Shown here piece after piece: positions 38,801 through 44,739 of a DNA stretch of 64,000 bases; position 1 is the first letter of the stretch, and each line of letters begins with the position of its first letter. Source of the DNA: Paenibacillus_AM sp052180255 (GTDB lineage Bacteria; Bacillota; Bacilli; Paenibacillales; NBRC-103111). The translations under genes and the position numbers were made by a program. The stretch is taken from assembly GCF_052180255.1 (NCBI RefSeq), contig NZ_CP197466.1, forward strand, positions 1,054,001-1,118,000, read 5' to 3'. Below the pieces are notes generated by a model that made no database searches, was not told the origin of the DNA, and saw nothing but the letters and a program-made list of their open reading frames with translations.

Positions 38801-39862
38801 TCAATATGTGCGGATCACATCATCGTGAATTCAATTGAAAGCGACCATTTAACAGTGCAAGCGGTACGTGAGGAACATCTGACTAGTAATTCGATTACAG
38901 CTGAGAAACTTCAAGATGGATCTGTTCTAAACTCGAAGTTGGCAGACGCAAGTGTCACAACAAGTAAACTGAGTGTGAATTCGGTTACTTTTGAACATTT
39001 GACAGATGATAGTGTAGATGGCGCTAAAATTCGGAAACATTCCATTTCAACAAGTCACCTCTTATCAGAAGCAGTGACAGGTGATAAAATTGCCGCTCAA
39101 TCCATCATTACGGAACATTTAACTGATGGCATTGTGACACAAGCAAAGTTAGCTGAGCAATCTGTTAAAAGCATGCACTTGGTAGATCATGCAGTGACAT
39201 TCAACCATCATGCACCAGCAAGTATTGGACAGCACCATCTGTGTGAGGACATCATTGCAAATGAACATATCCAAGATTTTGCAATCACATCGAACAAAGT
39301 AACAGTCGGAGCAATCTCAACAATTAAGCTTGCAGACGAAGCAGTCACGAATGAAAAATTAGCGATTCAAAGTGTGGATGGTTCGAAGCTGAAGCGTCAC
39401 TGCGTGACGACTGATCATCTCGCTGATGGCGCAGTAAAGCCTTCAAAATTAGCACTTGGTTCCATTCATGAATCTCATTTGCAGGATGCAGCTGTTTCTT
39501 CAATGAAAATAGCAGAAGGTGCTATACACGCCAATCATCTGGCAGCGGGTTCGATCTCGGAAGAGAAGCTTACATTCCGTCCAGTGTACACCTCGACTTC
39601 CAAACCTGTCGTGGTGCAGCAATTTGGACTTCAAACTTATCAAATGAATGTGCAGGATGAAATCTTTGATGTCGCTATTGAATTTGATGAGCCATTCGTC
39701 GACACGATGTATTCTCTCGTTGCGATGACCAATCATCAAGCGTGTTATGCAGTAGCCAAATCCAAAACATGCAACAGTGCTGTCATCTCGATTGTTCGCG
39801 CTAAATTCTCCACTGATCTGAATGGACTTATGAACTGGATTGCTATTGGTTCCAAGGCTTAA
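32807..39862 (+). CDS. Giant decapeptide-repeat protein, possible spore-surface filament
   Basis: 2351 residues in three parts. Residues 1-208 are polar and Ser/Pro/Val-rich, without a signal peptide. Residues 209-2258 are 205 decapeptides with consensus (S/A)-(V/I)-T-x-(E/D)-(K/H)-(L/I)-A-(D/E)-G. Residues 2259-2351 are a globular tail (QFGLQTYQMNVQDEIFDV to LNGLMNWIAIGSKA). The tail resembles the domain named WIAG-tail in Paenibacillus annotations (recalled, not checked). No wall anchor, transmembrane helix or catalytic motif is visible. ATG 32807 has AGAGGAG 7 bp upstream. The sigma-K-like promoter suggests synthesis in the mother cell and assembly on the spore surface without export. A beta-solenoid or trimeric fibre is inference. 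Confidence 0.85.
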   Translation: MKKWKSRSSGKSSSQVNKYSASTNELKWLDDDTNKAKEKDRQNIQYIAKVLDIESDIFPESNVPQPIDGQEPTHAGDGRAVVPSSAALPPVFPSAPAANQVYTPPQASHSTSVPPLESVQSPSPQVVSESATKVPGQEVSGKVTYKKVGKSTRSSAPKSVVSSSVTQEVVEEGVRKPEGGTSSELVLQQRKTGKVTQAVVYTDDIVESAVTNEKIASRAIDESKIKPQSVGTKSLKDYSVDQSKLASGAVTRDKIAIGAVDQEHLAFHAITGDKIQDRTISGEKLIDSSITSNKLADGAIDATKLAYRSIQAVHLAEFSISSELIEDQAITPDKIKSGSIQSRHLVNQVIDTAKLADNAITNEKLRDSSVTREKLAPKSVASEHIHHRSITHQHLGLGIVQASNIALDQIHAEHIAEGSIQSYHLEDEIITSEKLGKFIIGSTHIESGAILEEHIPEGVINEGHLQNYTITSRKISRGAVTEDVLANNAVTTRKIADESVTAEKIVQESIDTDHLARSAVTKDKIAAEAIHSAHVSTGAIGSAHIQTKAISTTMLQDGSVTSTKLQQGSIQNHHLSDSVIVTNHLSAHAVTTSKLAPESVSTDKLTDVSITTVKISDAAVTSEKLAAQSVQQTHIAIGAVDSEQIAERAVKADKIALQTIQTDHLADGIIQSDKIADEAIQCIHIAEKSIQSIHLDHHIVLTEHLAPSSVTESHLAGQAITGEKIADSTITSSKLAIDSISGQHLQAKSVEGFHIKDRSISQEHLQRGIFTIEQLMDQSIDGDKLKIGSLGAEHIRDESITECKLGYGSVGTAQLQAGAVLSAIIADGAVNREKLSDGAVTSEKLAKETVNALHIVPNSIQSQHMQRSSVQRAHIASESVTSDKIATGAIQSQHIAERTISAVHVGKRAIGTMHLEEESITGDKLQIGSVHTEKLADASVSTGKLSDEAVTFDKLARESVDGSKVRPTSITNDHLVDGAVNSAKLSTNSVLDRHIADHAITARKVAPGAIQSENISHQSIRAEHLREGIVHTDHIADGAVTAEKLNEGTITARHLLVQSVHAEHLNVGIVCEEHLADKSITSAKLAPKAVRALHLADRSIVTEHLTDALIKEKHISDGSVTGLKLAGNAVHAIHLSERAVLGASIAPGAVESQHLNVDAVGETNLAEGAVTSTKIGDGAVVGKHLASGVIGTRELGYAAVTFDKLAEDSVDGSKIQHGAIASEHLTEGAVTRYKIATGAVTDSHLAEESVTSDKIAPLSVEASHLAKGIIDATHLSAGLIHEEHLGIHSISGNKLQDGSISSQKLASGSIDTSKLASDSVTYEKLAPLSVDGSKLRSQSILTGHIAAEAITSAQLAPESIEEAHLMDGSVTAGKLGSSVVHGKHLAPNVIDATHLTPEIVSEGHLCDESVTEMKLRNDSVTSGKLASGSVSSAKLQDESVTYEKLAIGSVDGVKLRRGSITMLHLVDGAVTSDKIADNAIRNAQLMDASVTSSKIAAGAITREHLADGSVIGEHLSMAIITQQHLTPGAIQLEHLGEGVITGEKLADGIVTADKLAVNSIREHHLGPESVTCDKLADDSVDGDKLVAFSVSEDHLMDSAVTSDKIASFAVTVAHLADGSVTQDKLAMGAVNAEHICENTIVSEHLTLGLIRSEHLSEDAISGEKLMNDTITGDKLQDRTISGIKLMPGSVDIVSIAEESIDATKLQNKAVSTIHLEDGAVTSSKLADASIYNEHLVNGSVTHEKLAIRSVTGENLVEGSILREHLSPESIREIHLSEAIIRSSHITDAAVTATKLSPNSVSAFALVDGAVTKTKIADRSVDSAKITLFAITTDHVVDQAITADKLGPQAVLENHLSENIISSNHLNLQIVEGRHVAMEAIGAEHLAEGIISERHLTPGLLREEHFSIGTIAGDKIKDDSITGDKISALSITTEKIADGSVTAVKLAPGSIDGAKLAASSVGASHLESGSVSREKLATGAIIEAHLVDRSVTRDKIAAGSICADHIIVNSIESDHLTVQAVREEHLTSNSITAEKLQDGSVLNSKLADASVTTSKLSVNSVTFEHLTDDSVDGAKIRKHSISTSHLLSEAVTGDKIAAQSIITEHLTDGIVTQAKLAEQSVKSMHLVDHAVTFNHHAPASIGQHHLCEDIIANEHIQDFAITSNKVTVGAISTIKLADEAVTNEKLAIQSVDGSKLKRHCVTTDHLADGAVKPSKLALGSIHESHLQDAAVSSMKIAEGAIHANHLAAGSISEEKLTFRPVYTSTSKPVVVQQFGLQTYQMNVQDEIFDVAIEFDEPFVDTMYSLVAMTNHQACYAVAKSKTCNSAVISIVRAKFSTDLNGLMNWIAIGSKA
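33431..39580 (+). repeat. 205 in-frame 30-bp repeats with a 12-unit super-repeat
   Basis: The 6,150-bp stretch divides exactly into 205 units of 30 bp with no insertion or deletion. Units have either Lys or His at position 6. From unit 65 on, blocks of 12 (sometimes 13) units recur: each ends with (S/A)VT(F/Y)(D/E)KLA-xx followed by an SVDGxKL-like unit. These end units are numbers 76, 101, 113, 125, 138, 150, 162, 175, 187 and 199. Within a block the order is roughly H-K-H-K-H-H-H-K-K-K-K-K. DNA identity between units is low, so the array is old and under selection. Confidence 0.9.
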
Positions 39863-39933
39863 TTTATATGGATGAAGACAAAATTACTGACAGCTCAGGC
39901 ATATCCGAATAAAAGGCGTTCTAATCATGCAGG

Positions 39934-39984
39934 AAAACCGTGGCTGCTGCATCCTTTCAAAAGGAAGTAGAGCTACGGTTTTTG
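39934..39984. terminator. Bidirectional terminator
   Basis: AAAACCGTGGCT pairs with AGCTACGGTTTT, with a secondary TCCTTT/AAAGGA pairing in the loop. It lies between the convergent giant gene and fabH. Confidence 0.75.
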
Positions 39985-40001
39985 TTTGAACACGTGTTAA
40001 A

Positions 40002-41000
40002 TTATCCCCAGCGTACGAGCAAGCCACAATGTGTTAATCCGCCACCAAATCCATATAAAAGCAGCAGATCACCTGGTTTTACTTGTCCTGACTTGACCCC
40101 AAGATCTAAGGCAAGCGGAATAGAGGCTGCAGAAGTATTCCCGAAGTAATCTAAGGAAATAAGTGTTTTCTCACGTGAAATCCCAGTTCGTTCATTCATG
40201 GCTTCAATAATTCGAAGATTGGCACTATGCGGAATAAACCAATCAATATCATCGATAGAGACTCCAGCTGCTTCAGTAAGTTCTTTAATGCCCTGTGGAA
40301 TTTGTGTGACTGCAAATCGATACACTTCACGACCATTCTGGACTAGTTTACTGTTGCCCTCAAGCGATTGACCATTTAGCGTGTCAGCGAGACCTGTGCG
40401 ATACACATGAATGCCGCCAGTACCGTCTGTTCCAAGCCTTGATCCGAGAAAAGCTTTCGGCTCAGGTTTACTTTCAATGATTACGGCGCCTGCTCCATCT
40501 CCGAATAAGATACAAGTTGAGCGATCCGTGTAATCGGTAATCTTGGACATGGTATCTGCAGCAACGACTAGAATTTTACGATGAGCCCCTCCAGCAATTA
40601 AGCCGTTGGCAAGATGGATAGCATATGGAAAACCAGCACATGTCGCATTAAGATCAAGCGCACCTGTATGTGGAATATTGAAATGAGCTTGCAGTTGGCA
40701 GGCTACAGATGGGAAAGGTAAATCAGGAGTGTGAGTAGCAACCAGAATCAGATCGACATTGCTTAGATCAGTTTGAAAAGCTGCAATCATGTGCTCAACT
40801 GCCGCAATCGCAAGATGCGAAGTAAATTCATCTTCTCTAGCAATCCGACGCTCATGCATGCCGGTACGCTTTACAATCCATTCATCATTCGTATCAACAA
40901 GCTGCTCCAAATCGGCATTTGTGAGCTTGCGCTCGGGTACATAACTTCCAATTGCAGTAATATGTGCATGTGATAAGCTCTCGGATGTATGGTAAGTCAT
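40002..41000 (-). CDS. fabH: 3-oxoacyl-ACP synthase III
   Basis: 332 residues. It condenses acyl-CoA with malonyl-ACP to start fatty-acid synthesis. The catalytic Cys-His-Asn triad is visible as NATCAGFPY, IPHSANLRI and FGNTSAASIP. The C-terminal GFGGGLTHCGLLVRW is typical. ATG 41000 has AAGGAGTG upstream. It stands alone, away from other fab genes, as Bacillus fabHB does; the FapR-like operator between its promoter and start supports this. Branched-chain primer use is inference. Confidence 0.92.
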   Translation of the reverse strand: MTYHTSESLSHAHITAIGSYVPERKLTNADLEQLVDTNDEWIVKRTGMHERRIAREDEFTSHLAIAAVEHMIAAFQTDLSNVDLILVATHTPDLPFPSVACQLQAHFNIPHTGALDLNATCAGFPYAIHLANGLIAGGAHRKILVVAADTMSKITDYTDRSTCILFGDGAGAVIIESKPEPKAFLGSRLGTDGTGGIHVYRTGLADTLNGQSLEGNSKLVQNGREVYRFAVTQIPQGIKELTEAAGVSIDDIDWFIPHSANLRIIEAMNERTGISREKTLISLDYFGNTSAASIPLALDLGVKSGQVKPGDLLLLYGFGGGLTHCGLLVRWG

Positions 41001-41026
41001 TTTATCACTCCTTGTTATTAGTTGGT

Positions 41027-41077
41027 ATTAGTATCTGGTACTAATTTCAATATATACGGACTTGGGATCGAAGTCAA
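41027..41077 (-). promoter_or_regulatory. fabH promoter with FapR-like operator
   Basis: On the minus strand TTGACT (41072-41077), 17 bp, TATATT (41049-41054). Directly downstream is the palindrome ATTAGTATCTGGTACTAAT (41027-41045), which closely matches the TTAGTA-N5-TACTAA operator bound by FapR, the malonyl-CoA-responsive repressor of fatty-acid genes. It covers the expected transcription start. Confidence 0.75.
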
Positions 41078-41112
41078 TTGTCAATAACAGCCCATTTTTA
41101 ACTGAATCCGAC

Positions 41113-41140
41113 ACCATTACGAATAGCCCTTCATAAAATA
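41113..41140 (+). promoter_or_regulatory. Sigma-K-like promoter of gerE
   Basis: AC at 41113-41114, 17 bp, CATAAAATA at 41132-41140, an exact fit to AC-N17-CATANNNTA. It lies about 60 bp before the gerE start and faces away from fabH. In Bacillus gerE is read by sigma-K in the mother cell, so the promoter of the split gene appears intact. Confidence 0.7.
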
Positions 41141-41200
41141 ACTTTGACTGTATCCCTTACCCTTGTAACTACAACAATCCGGGCAAGGAGGGGTGACACA

Positions 41201-41437
41201 TTGAAGGGCAGCGAACACAAGAATAAATTTCTGTTAACAAACCGTGAACGTGAAGTCTTTGAGTTGCTAGTACAAGATAAAACAACCAAGGATATCGCGC
41301 AGCAGCTATTCATCTCTGAAAAGACTGTGCGCAATCACATCTCCAATGTGGTGGGGTATGAAACACATAACTCCTTAAAAAAACAACCCTTAATCTTTAG
41401 TTTGTGCATTGTTGATGCGCGTGATATACATACATAA
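41201..41437 (+). pseudogene. gerE: gerE 5' segment (codons 1-49), interrupted by the inserted element
   Basis: The frame starts at a TTG at 41201 with AAGGAGGGGTGA upstream. Codons 1-49 read as the N terminus of GerE, the small LuxR-type regulator of late spore-coat genes: LLTNREREVFELLVQDKTTK, then SEKTVRNHISN. After Asn49 (41345-41347) the frame runs into foreign sequence and stops at 41437 after 78 codons, losing the last helix needed for dimerisation. The missing 25 codons are at 49464-49541. It is therefore not a dead gene but probably a gene rebuilt by recombination in the mother cell. Confidence 0.93.
41338..41363 (+). other. attL of the gerE element
   Basis: Core CATCTCCAATGT (41338-41349) is followed by the element arm TGGGGTATGAAA (41352-41363). 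The gerE side lies to the left. The likely crossover dinucleotide is AA at 41345-41346, inside codon 49 of gerE. Confidence 0.8.
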
Positions 41438-41476
41438 TAAAAGTGTAAAAGATATATTTGACGAGGGGGAAATGCA

Positions 41477-42817
41477 ATGAAGAAAGTATTAACGATACTT
41501 TTAGCTTCGTCCTTAACGTTAGGACTTGCTGCATGCGGAAGTTCTAATGGTGCTAAAGAGAGTACTGCACCAAGCGTAAATCCAGCCACAGAAAAACCGG
41601 CAACGGAGAAACCGGCTGAGAAGAACGTAACCCTTACATTCCAGAATATTTATCCAGATGCAACAGCTCCTAATCATAAAATTATGAAGAAGATTGTAGG
41701 GGATTACGAAGCATCGCATAAGAACATTAAGATCGAACTTGATTCCTTAAACACGGATCAGCAGAAGATCAAGCTGAAAACACAAGCTGCCTCTGATGGA
41801 GTGCCGGATATTACGATTGTAAATCCAGCTGCACAAATGAAGCCTTTTGTTGATGGCGGTGTGCTTGCTCCACTTAATGACATGTTAGGTGATGGTTTGA
41901 AAGAAAGCTTTCAAACAGGTATTTTAGATTATTATTCTTTTAACAATAATGTGTATGCGCTTCCAGATGGTAATAACATCGCGGTTGTTTACTACAATAA
42001 GGAACTGTTTAGTCAAGCGGGTGTAGAGGTACCGAAGACTTATGAAGAGCTGGTTGAAGTTTCGAAGAAACTGAAAGCCAAAGGAATTACGCCCATTTCA
42101 GTCGGCGAGAAAGATACATGGACAGGTTCATTTTTATTCATGAACATCGTACTTCGTACGAACAACGGTCCGAACTTCTTGAAAGATATATTGGAAAAAA
42201 AGAAGACATTCAATGATCCTGCATTCGTTGAAGCGGTCCAGAAATTAGAAGATCTTGTTCAAGTGAAAGGGTTCCAAGATGGTGCAACTTCCGTTGATCA
42301 GAACGCAGCTGCGAATTTGTTTAAGTCAGGAAAAGCAGCGATGCACTTTATCGGAACTTGGGAAACAGGAGCCATGGACGCTTCTCCTATCAAAGATAAA
42401 ATCGGCGTGTTCAAATTCCCAACTGTAGGTGGAAAAGGAGATCCTGATCAATTCATGCTTGCACCAGGAAGCGCATTTGCGATTTCCGCGAAGAGCAAGC
42501 ATTTAAAAGAAACCAAAGAATTTCTCACTTATTTCATGAAAAATTACCCGAAAGTATCGTTTGACATGAAAAATGCAGTAGGTATTGCCCAGAAAGTGGA
42601 TGGAGATTTCAAAGCTGCGGGCTACTCGCCACTTGCGATGGAAGTACTTGGACTGTTCAAAGGCGTAAAAGGTGGAGACCTAGCGTTTGACAATACAATG
42701 AACCCTGCAATTGCTCAAACACATCTAACAAGTATCCAGCGCGTGTTCGTTGAACAAATCAAGCCTGAAAATGTAGCAAAAGAACATCAAGCTTCATTTG
42801 ATGCCAATAATAAATAG
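41477..42817 (+). CDS. Carbohydrate ABC importer, substrate-binding lipoprotein
   Basis: 446 residues. The signal peptide ends in the lipobox LAACGSS (lipidated Cys20), followed by a Thr/Pro/Lys-rich linker and a family 1 extracellular solute-binding domain (LTFQNIYPD, DITIVNP, PDGNNIAVVYYNKELFSQAGV). ATG 41477 has GAGGGGG upstream. It is the first cargo gene of the gerE element, with the matched permeases behind it. The sugar is unknown; an oligosaccharide is usual for this family. Excision would remove it from the mother cell. Confidence 0.92.
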   Translation: MKKVLTILLASSLTLGLAACGSSNGAKESTAPSVNPATEKPATEKPAEKNVTLTFQNIYPDATAPNHKIMKKIVGDYEASHKNIKIELDSLNTDQQKIKLKTQAASDGVPDITIVNPAAQMKPFVDGGVLAPLNDMLGDGLKESFQTGILDYYSFNNNVYALPDGNNIAVVYYNKELFSQAGVEVPKTYEELVEVSKKLKAKGITPISVGEKDTWTGSFLFMNIVLRTNNGPNFLKDILEKKKTFNDPAFVEAVQKLEDLVQVKGFQDGATSVDQNAAANLFKSGKAAMHFIGTWETGAMDASPIKDKIGVFKFPTVGGKGDPDQFMLAPGSAFAISAKSKHLKETKEFLTYFMKNYPKVSFDMKNAVGIAQKVDGDFKAAGYSPLAMEVLGLFKGVKGGDLAFDNTMNPAIAQTHLTSIQRVFVEQIKPENVAKEHQASFDANNK

Positions 42818-42826
42818 AAGCCATCA

Positions 42827-42849
42827 AGAGGGTGTTTATGACACCCTCT
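42827..42849 (+). promoter_or_regulatory. Intercistronic hairpin between binding protein and permease genes
   Basis: AGAGGGTGT pairs perfectly with ACACCCTCT over a 5-base loop, followed by TTTC but no long T-run. Such hairpins commonly protect the binding-protein mRNA or give partial termination, so that the binding protein is made in excess over the permeases. Confidence 0.7.
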
Positions 42850-42878
42850 TTCAGTCAAGAAAAGGGGGGGAGAGTCGG

Positions 42879-43775
42879 GTGAATGGAGCTCTAAGGGTAT
42901 CTAAATTAACGATCATGTGTTTTGTGCTGCCTTGTCTTGTTTTTTACATCGCATTTGTTTTTGCACCGATCCTCGTGTCCTTTTATTATTCATTAGTGGA
43001 ATGGAGCGGTATGGGTTTACCAAAGTTTATCGGTTTGCAAAATTTTATCGAAATGTTCACAGCAGACCCGATTTTTTGGCCATCCGTTTACAGAACTCTT
43101 ATTTTTGCGATCTTTTCTGTGCTTGAAATTCCATTTGCACTGTTATTAGCGATTATTATTAGTCGTTATGTAAGACGACCCAATTTTTTAGTTTCCAGTT
43201 ATTTTATTCCGGTTATATTATCAGTTGTTGTCGTTGGACAGCTGTGGAGTACCATCTATAACCCTGCATCACTTGGGGGGATGCTCAATAAGGTACTAAT
43301 CAGTGTGGGCCTGGAAAGCTGGACACATTCGTGGCTAGCTGATCCGCAGGTTGCGATGTACGCCATCTATTTTGTTGCCTTATGGCAGTACTTGGGTTAC
43401 CACACCTTAATTCAGTTCACAGGGGTTCAGAACATTCCAAAAGAAATTTATGAAGCCGCACGAATTGACGGAGCAGAAGGATTCACTGCAGATCGTTACA
43501 TAACCATTCCACTTGCCATGCCTGTTATAAAAATGTCCGTAGTACTTGCTGTGATTGGATCATTAAAGGCGTTTGATATGATTATGGTTATGACAGCTGG
43601 AGGACCTGCGCATGCGACGGATGTCATATCCACGCATATGTATAATGTTTCATTTCTTTCTTTGAAGTACGGTTATGGCAGTGCACTTTCCACATTTTTA
43701 GTGATTGAATGTTTGGTGGCAACTGTGCTGCTCAATCGGTTGTTCAAACGCTCTGAAGATCAAATATCTAAGTAG
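42879..43775 (+). CDS. Carbohydrate ABC importer permease (MalF type)
   Basis: 298 residues and six hydrophobic helices. The EAA loop that contacts the ATPase is EIYEAARIDGAEGFTADRYITIPL. The open frame starts at 42798, but the GTG at 42879 lies just after the G-rich site AAGGGGGGGGAG and gives the usual short N terminus before the first helix. The transporter has no ATPase gene in the element; a shared MsmX-type ATPase from elsewhere is expected, as for many CUT1 importers. Confidence 0.88.
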   Translation: MNGALRVSKLTIMCFVLPCLVFYIAFVFAPILVSFYYSLVEWSGMGLPKFIGLQNFIEMFTADPIFWPSVYRTLIFAIFSVLEIPFALLLAIIISRYVRRPNFLVSSYFIPVILSVVVVGQLWSTIYNPASLGGMLNKVLISVGLESWTHSWLADPQVAMYAIYFVALWQYLGYHTLIQFTGVQNIPKEIYEAARIDGAEGFTADRYITIPLAMPVIKMSVVLAVIGSLKAFDMIMVMTAGGPAHATDVISTHMYNVSFLSLKYGYGSALSTFLVIECLVATVLLNRLFKRSEDQISK

Positions 43776-43792
43776 AATGGGGGCTGTAAAAG

Positions 43793-44686
43793 GTGAATCC
43801 CAGACCAGTAAATGCATCTGTAATGGCAGCCAAACCTACAGTTTCTAATCCAGTTCATCGCAAATTTTCTGTCAAAAAAATAATCATATGGACGATTCTT
43901 TCGATTCTATTCGTCACCCAAGTATATCCTTTGTTATGGTTGCTTTTGTATTCTCTGAAGACGAATCAGGAAATATTGGATGGGCAATTCTTTGCGTTGC
44001 CAAACTTGATTCAGTGGAGCAACTTTAAGGATGCCTATGTTTCTGGGAATTATCTGAAGTATTTATTTAACAGCATACTTGTAACGGGGTTTACGATGTT
44101 GTTTACCATTTTTTTTAGCACAATGGCAGCGTACGCGATCGCTAGATTTCGTTTTCGATTAAGTGGTGTAGTGATGCTTGTGTTCATGGTTGGGATTATG
44201 ATTCCGATCCAATCGACACTGCTGCCACTTATGATCATTTTTAAAAATATAGATATATTAAATACGTATTTAGCACTCATTATCCCGTATATTGCTTTTT
44301 CGATTCCACTTTCAATTTTTATTCTTACTGGTTTTATGAAAGGTATTCCACATGAGATCGAGGAATCAGCGATCGTAGATGGTGCTTCTATTTTTAGGCT
44401 GTTTCGAAGTGTCATTCTACCGATTACAGTCCCTCCTGTTGTGACAGTATGTATCCTGACGTTTATCTCGGTGTGGAATGAGTATATTATGGCAGCGACT
44501 TTCATCTCTTCCGAGAAGTATAAGACACTTCCATTTGGTGTTTACAGTTTCTTTAGTCAATATTCGACGAATTATAGTGCGATTGGCGCTTATCTGGTAC
44601 TTGGCGCATTGCCGGTGCTTGTGGTGTATTTTACACTGTCTGAGAAGATTACATCAGGTATGGTGGCAGGGGCTGTCAAAGGGTAA
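43793..44686 (+). CDS. Carbohydrate ABC importer permease (MalG type)
   Basis: 297 residues, six helices, with the EAA loop EIEESAIVDGASIFRLFRSVILPI at about residue 190. It starts at a GTG 17 bp after the first permease. Together with the neighbours at 41477 and 42879 it forms a CUT1-type importer, with the energy-coupling subunit encoded elsewhere. It is followed directly by the sensor kinase. Confidence 0.9.
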   Translation: MNPRPVNASVMAAKPTVSNPVHRKFSVKKIIIWTILSILFVTQVYPLLWLLLYSLKTNQEILDGQFFALPNLIQWSNFKDAYVSGNYLKYLFNSILVTGFTMLFTIFFSTMAAYAIARFRFRLSGVVMLVFMVGIMIPIQSTLLPLMIIFKNIDILNTYLALIIPYIAFSIPLSIFILTGFMKGIPHEIEESAIVDGASIFRLFRSVILPITVPPVVTVCILTFISVWNEYIMAATFISSEKYKTLPFGVYSFFSQYSTNYSAIGAYLVLGALPVLVVYFTLSEKITSGMVAGAVKG

Positions 44687-44739
44687 ATTTCGTGATAGAA
44701 TCAAGGCAACATGTACGATTTTGGGGGGGGCCGCAGAAC

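Noticed and set aside
33431..39580. CRISPR array or minisatellite suggested by the 30/60-bp periodicity
   Set aside because: The period is a reading-frame feature of one long ORF. Units differ in DNA sequence, there are no constant repeats with unique spacers, and no cas genes are near.
32807..39862. Secreted adhesin or polymorphic toxin
   Set aside because: No signal peptide, wall anchor, or toxin domain is visible; the C-terminal domain is a short WIAIG-type tail.
41201..41437. A new small LuxR-type regulator of 78 or 97 residues
   Set aside because: The first 49 codons are GerE, the rest is element DNA, and the true C terminus was found at 49464-49541.
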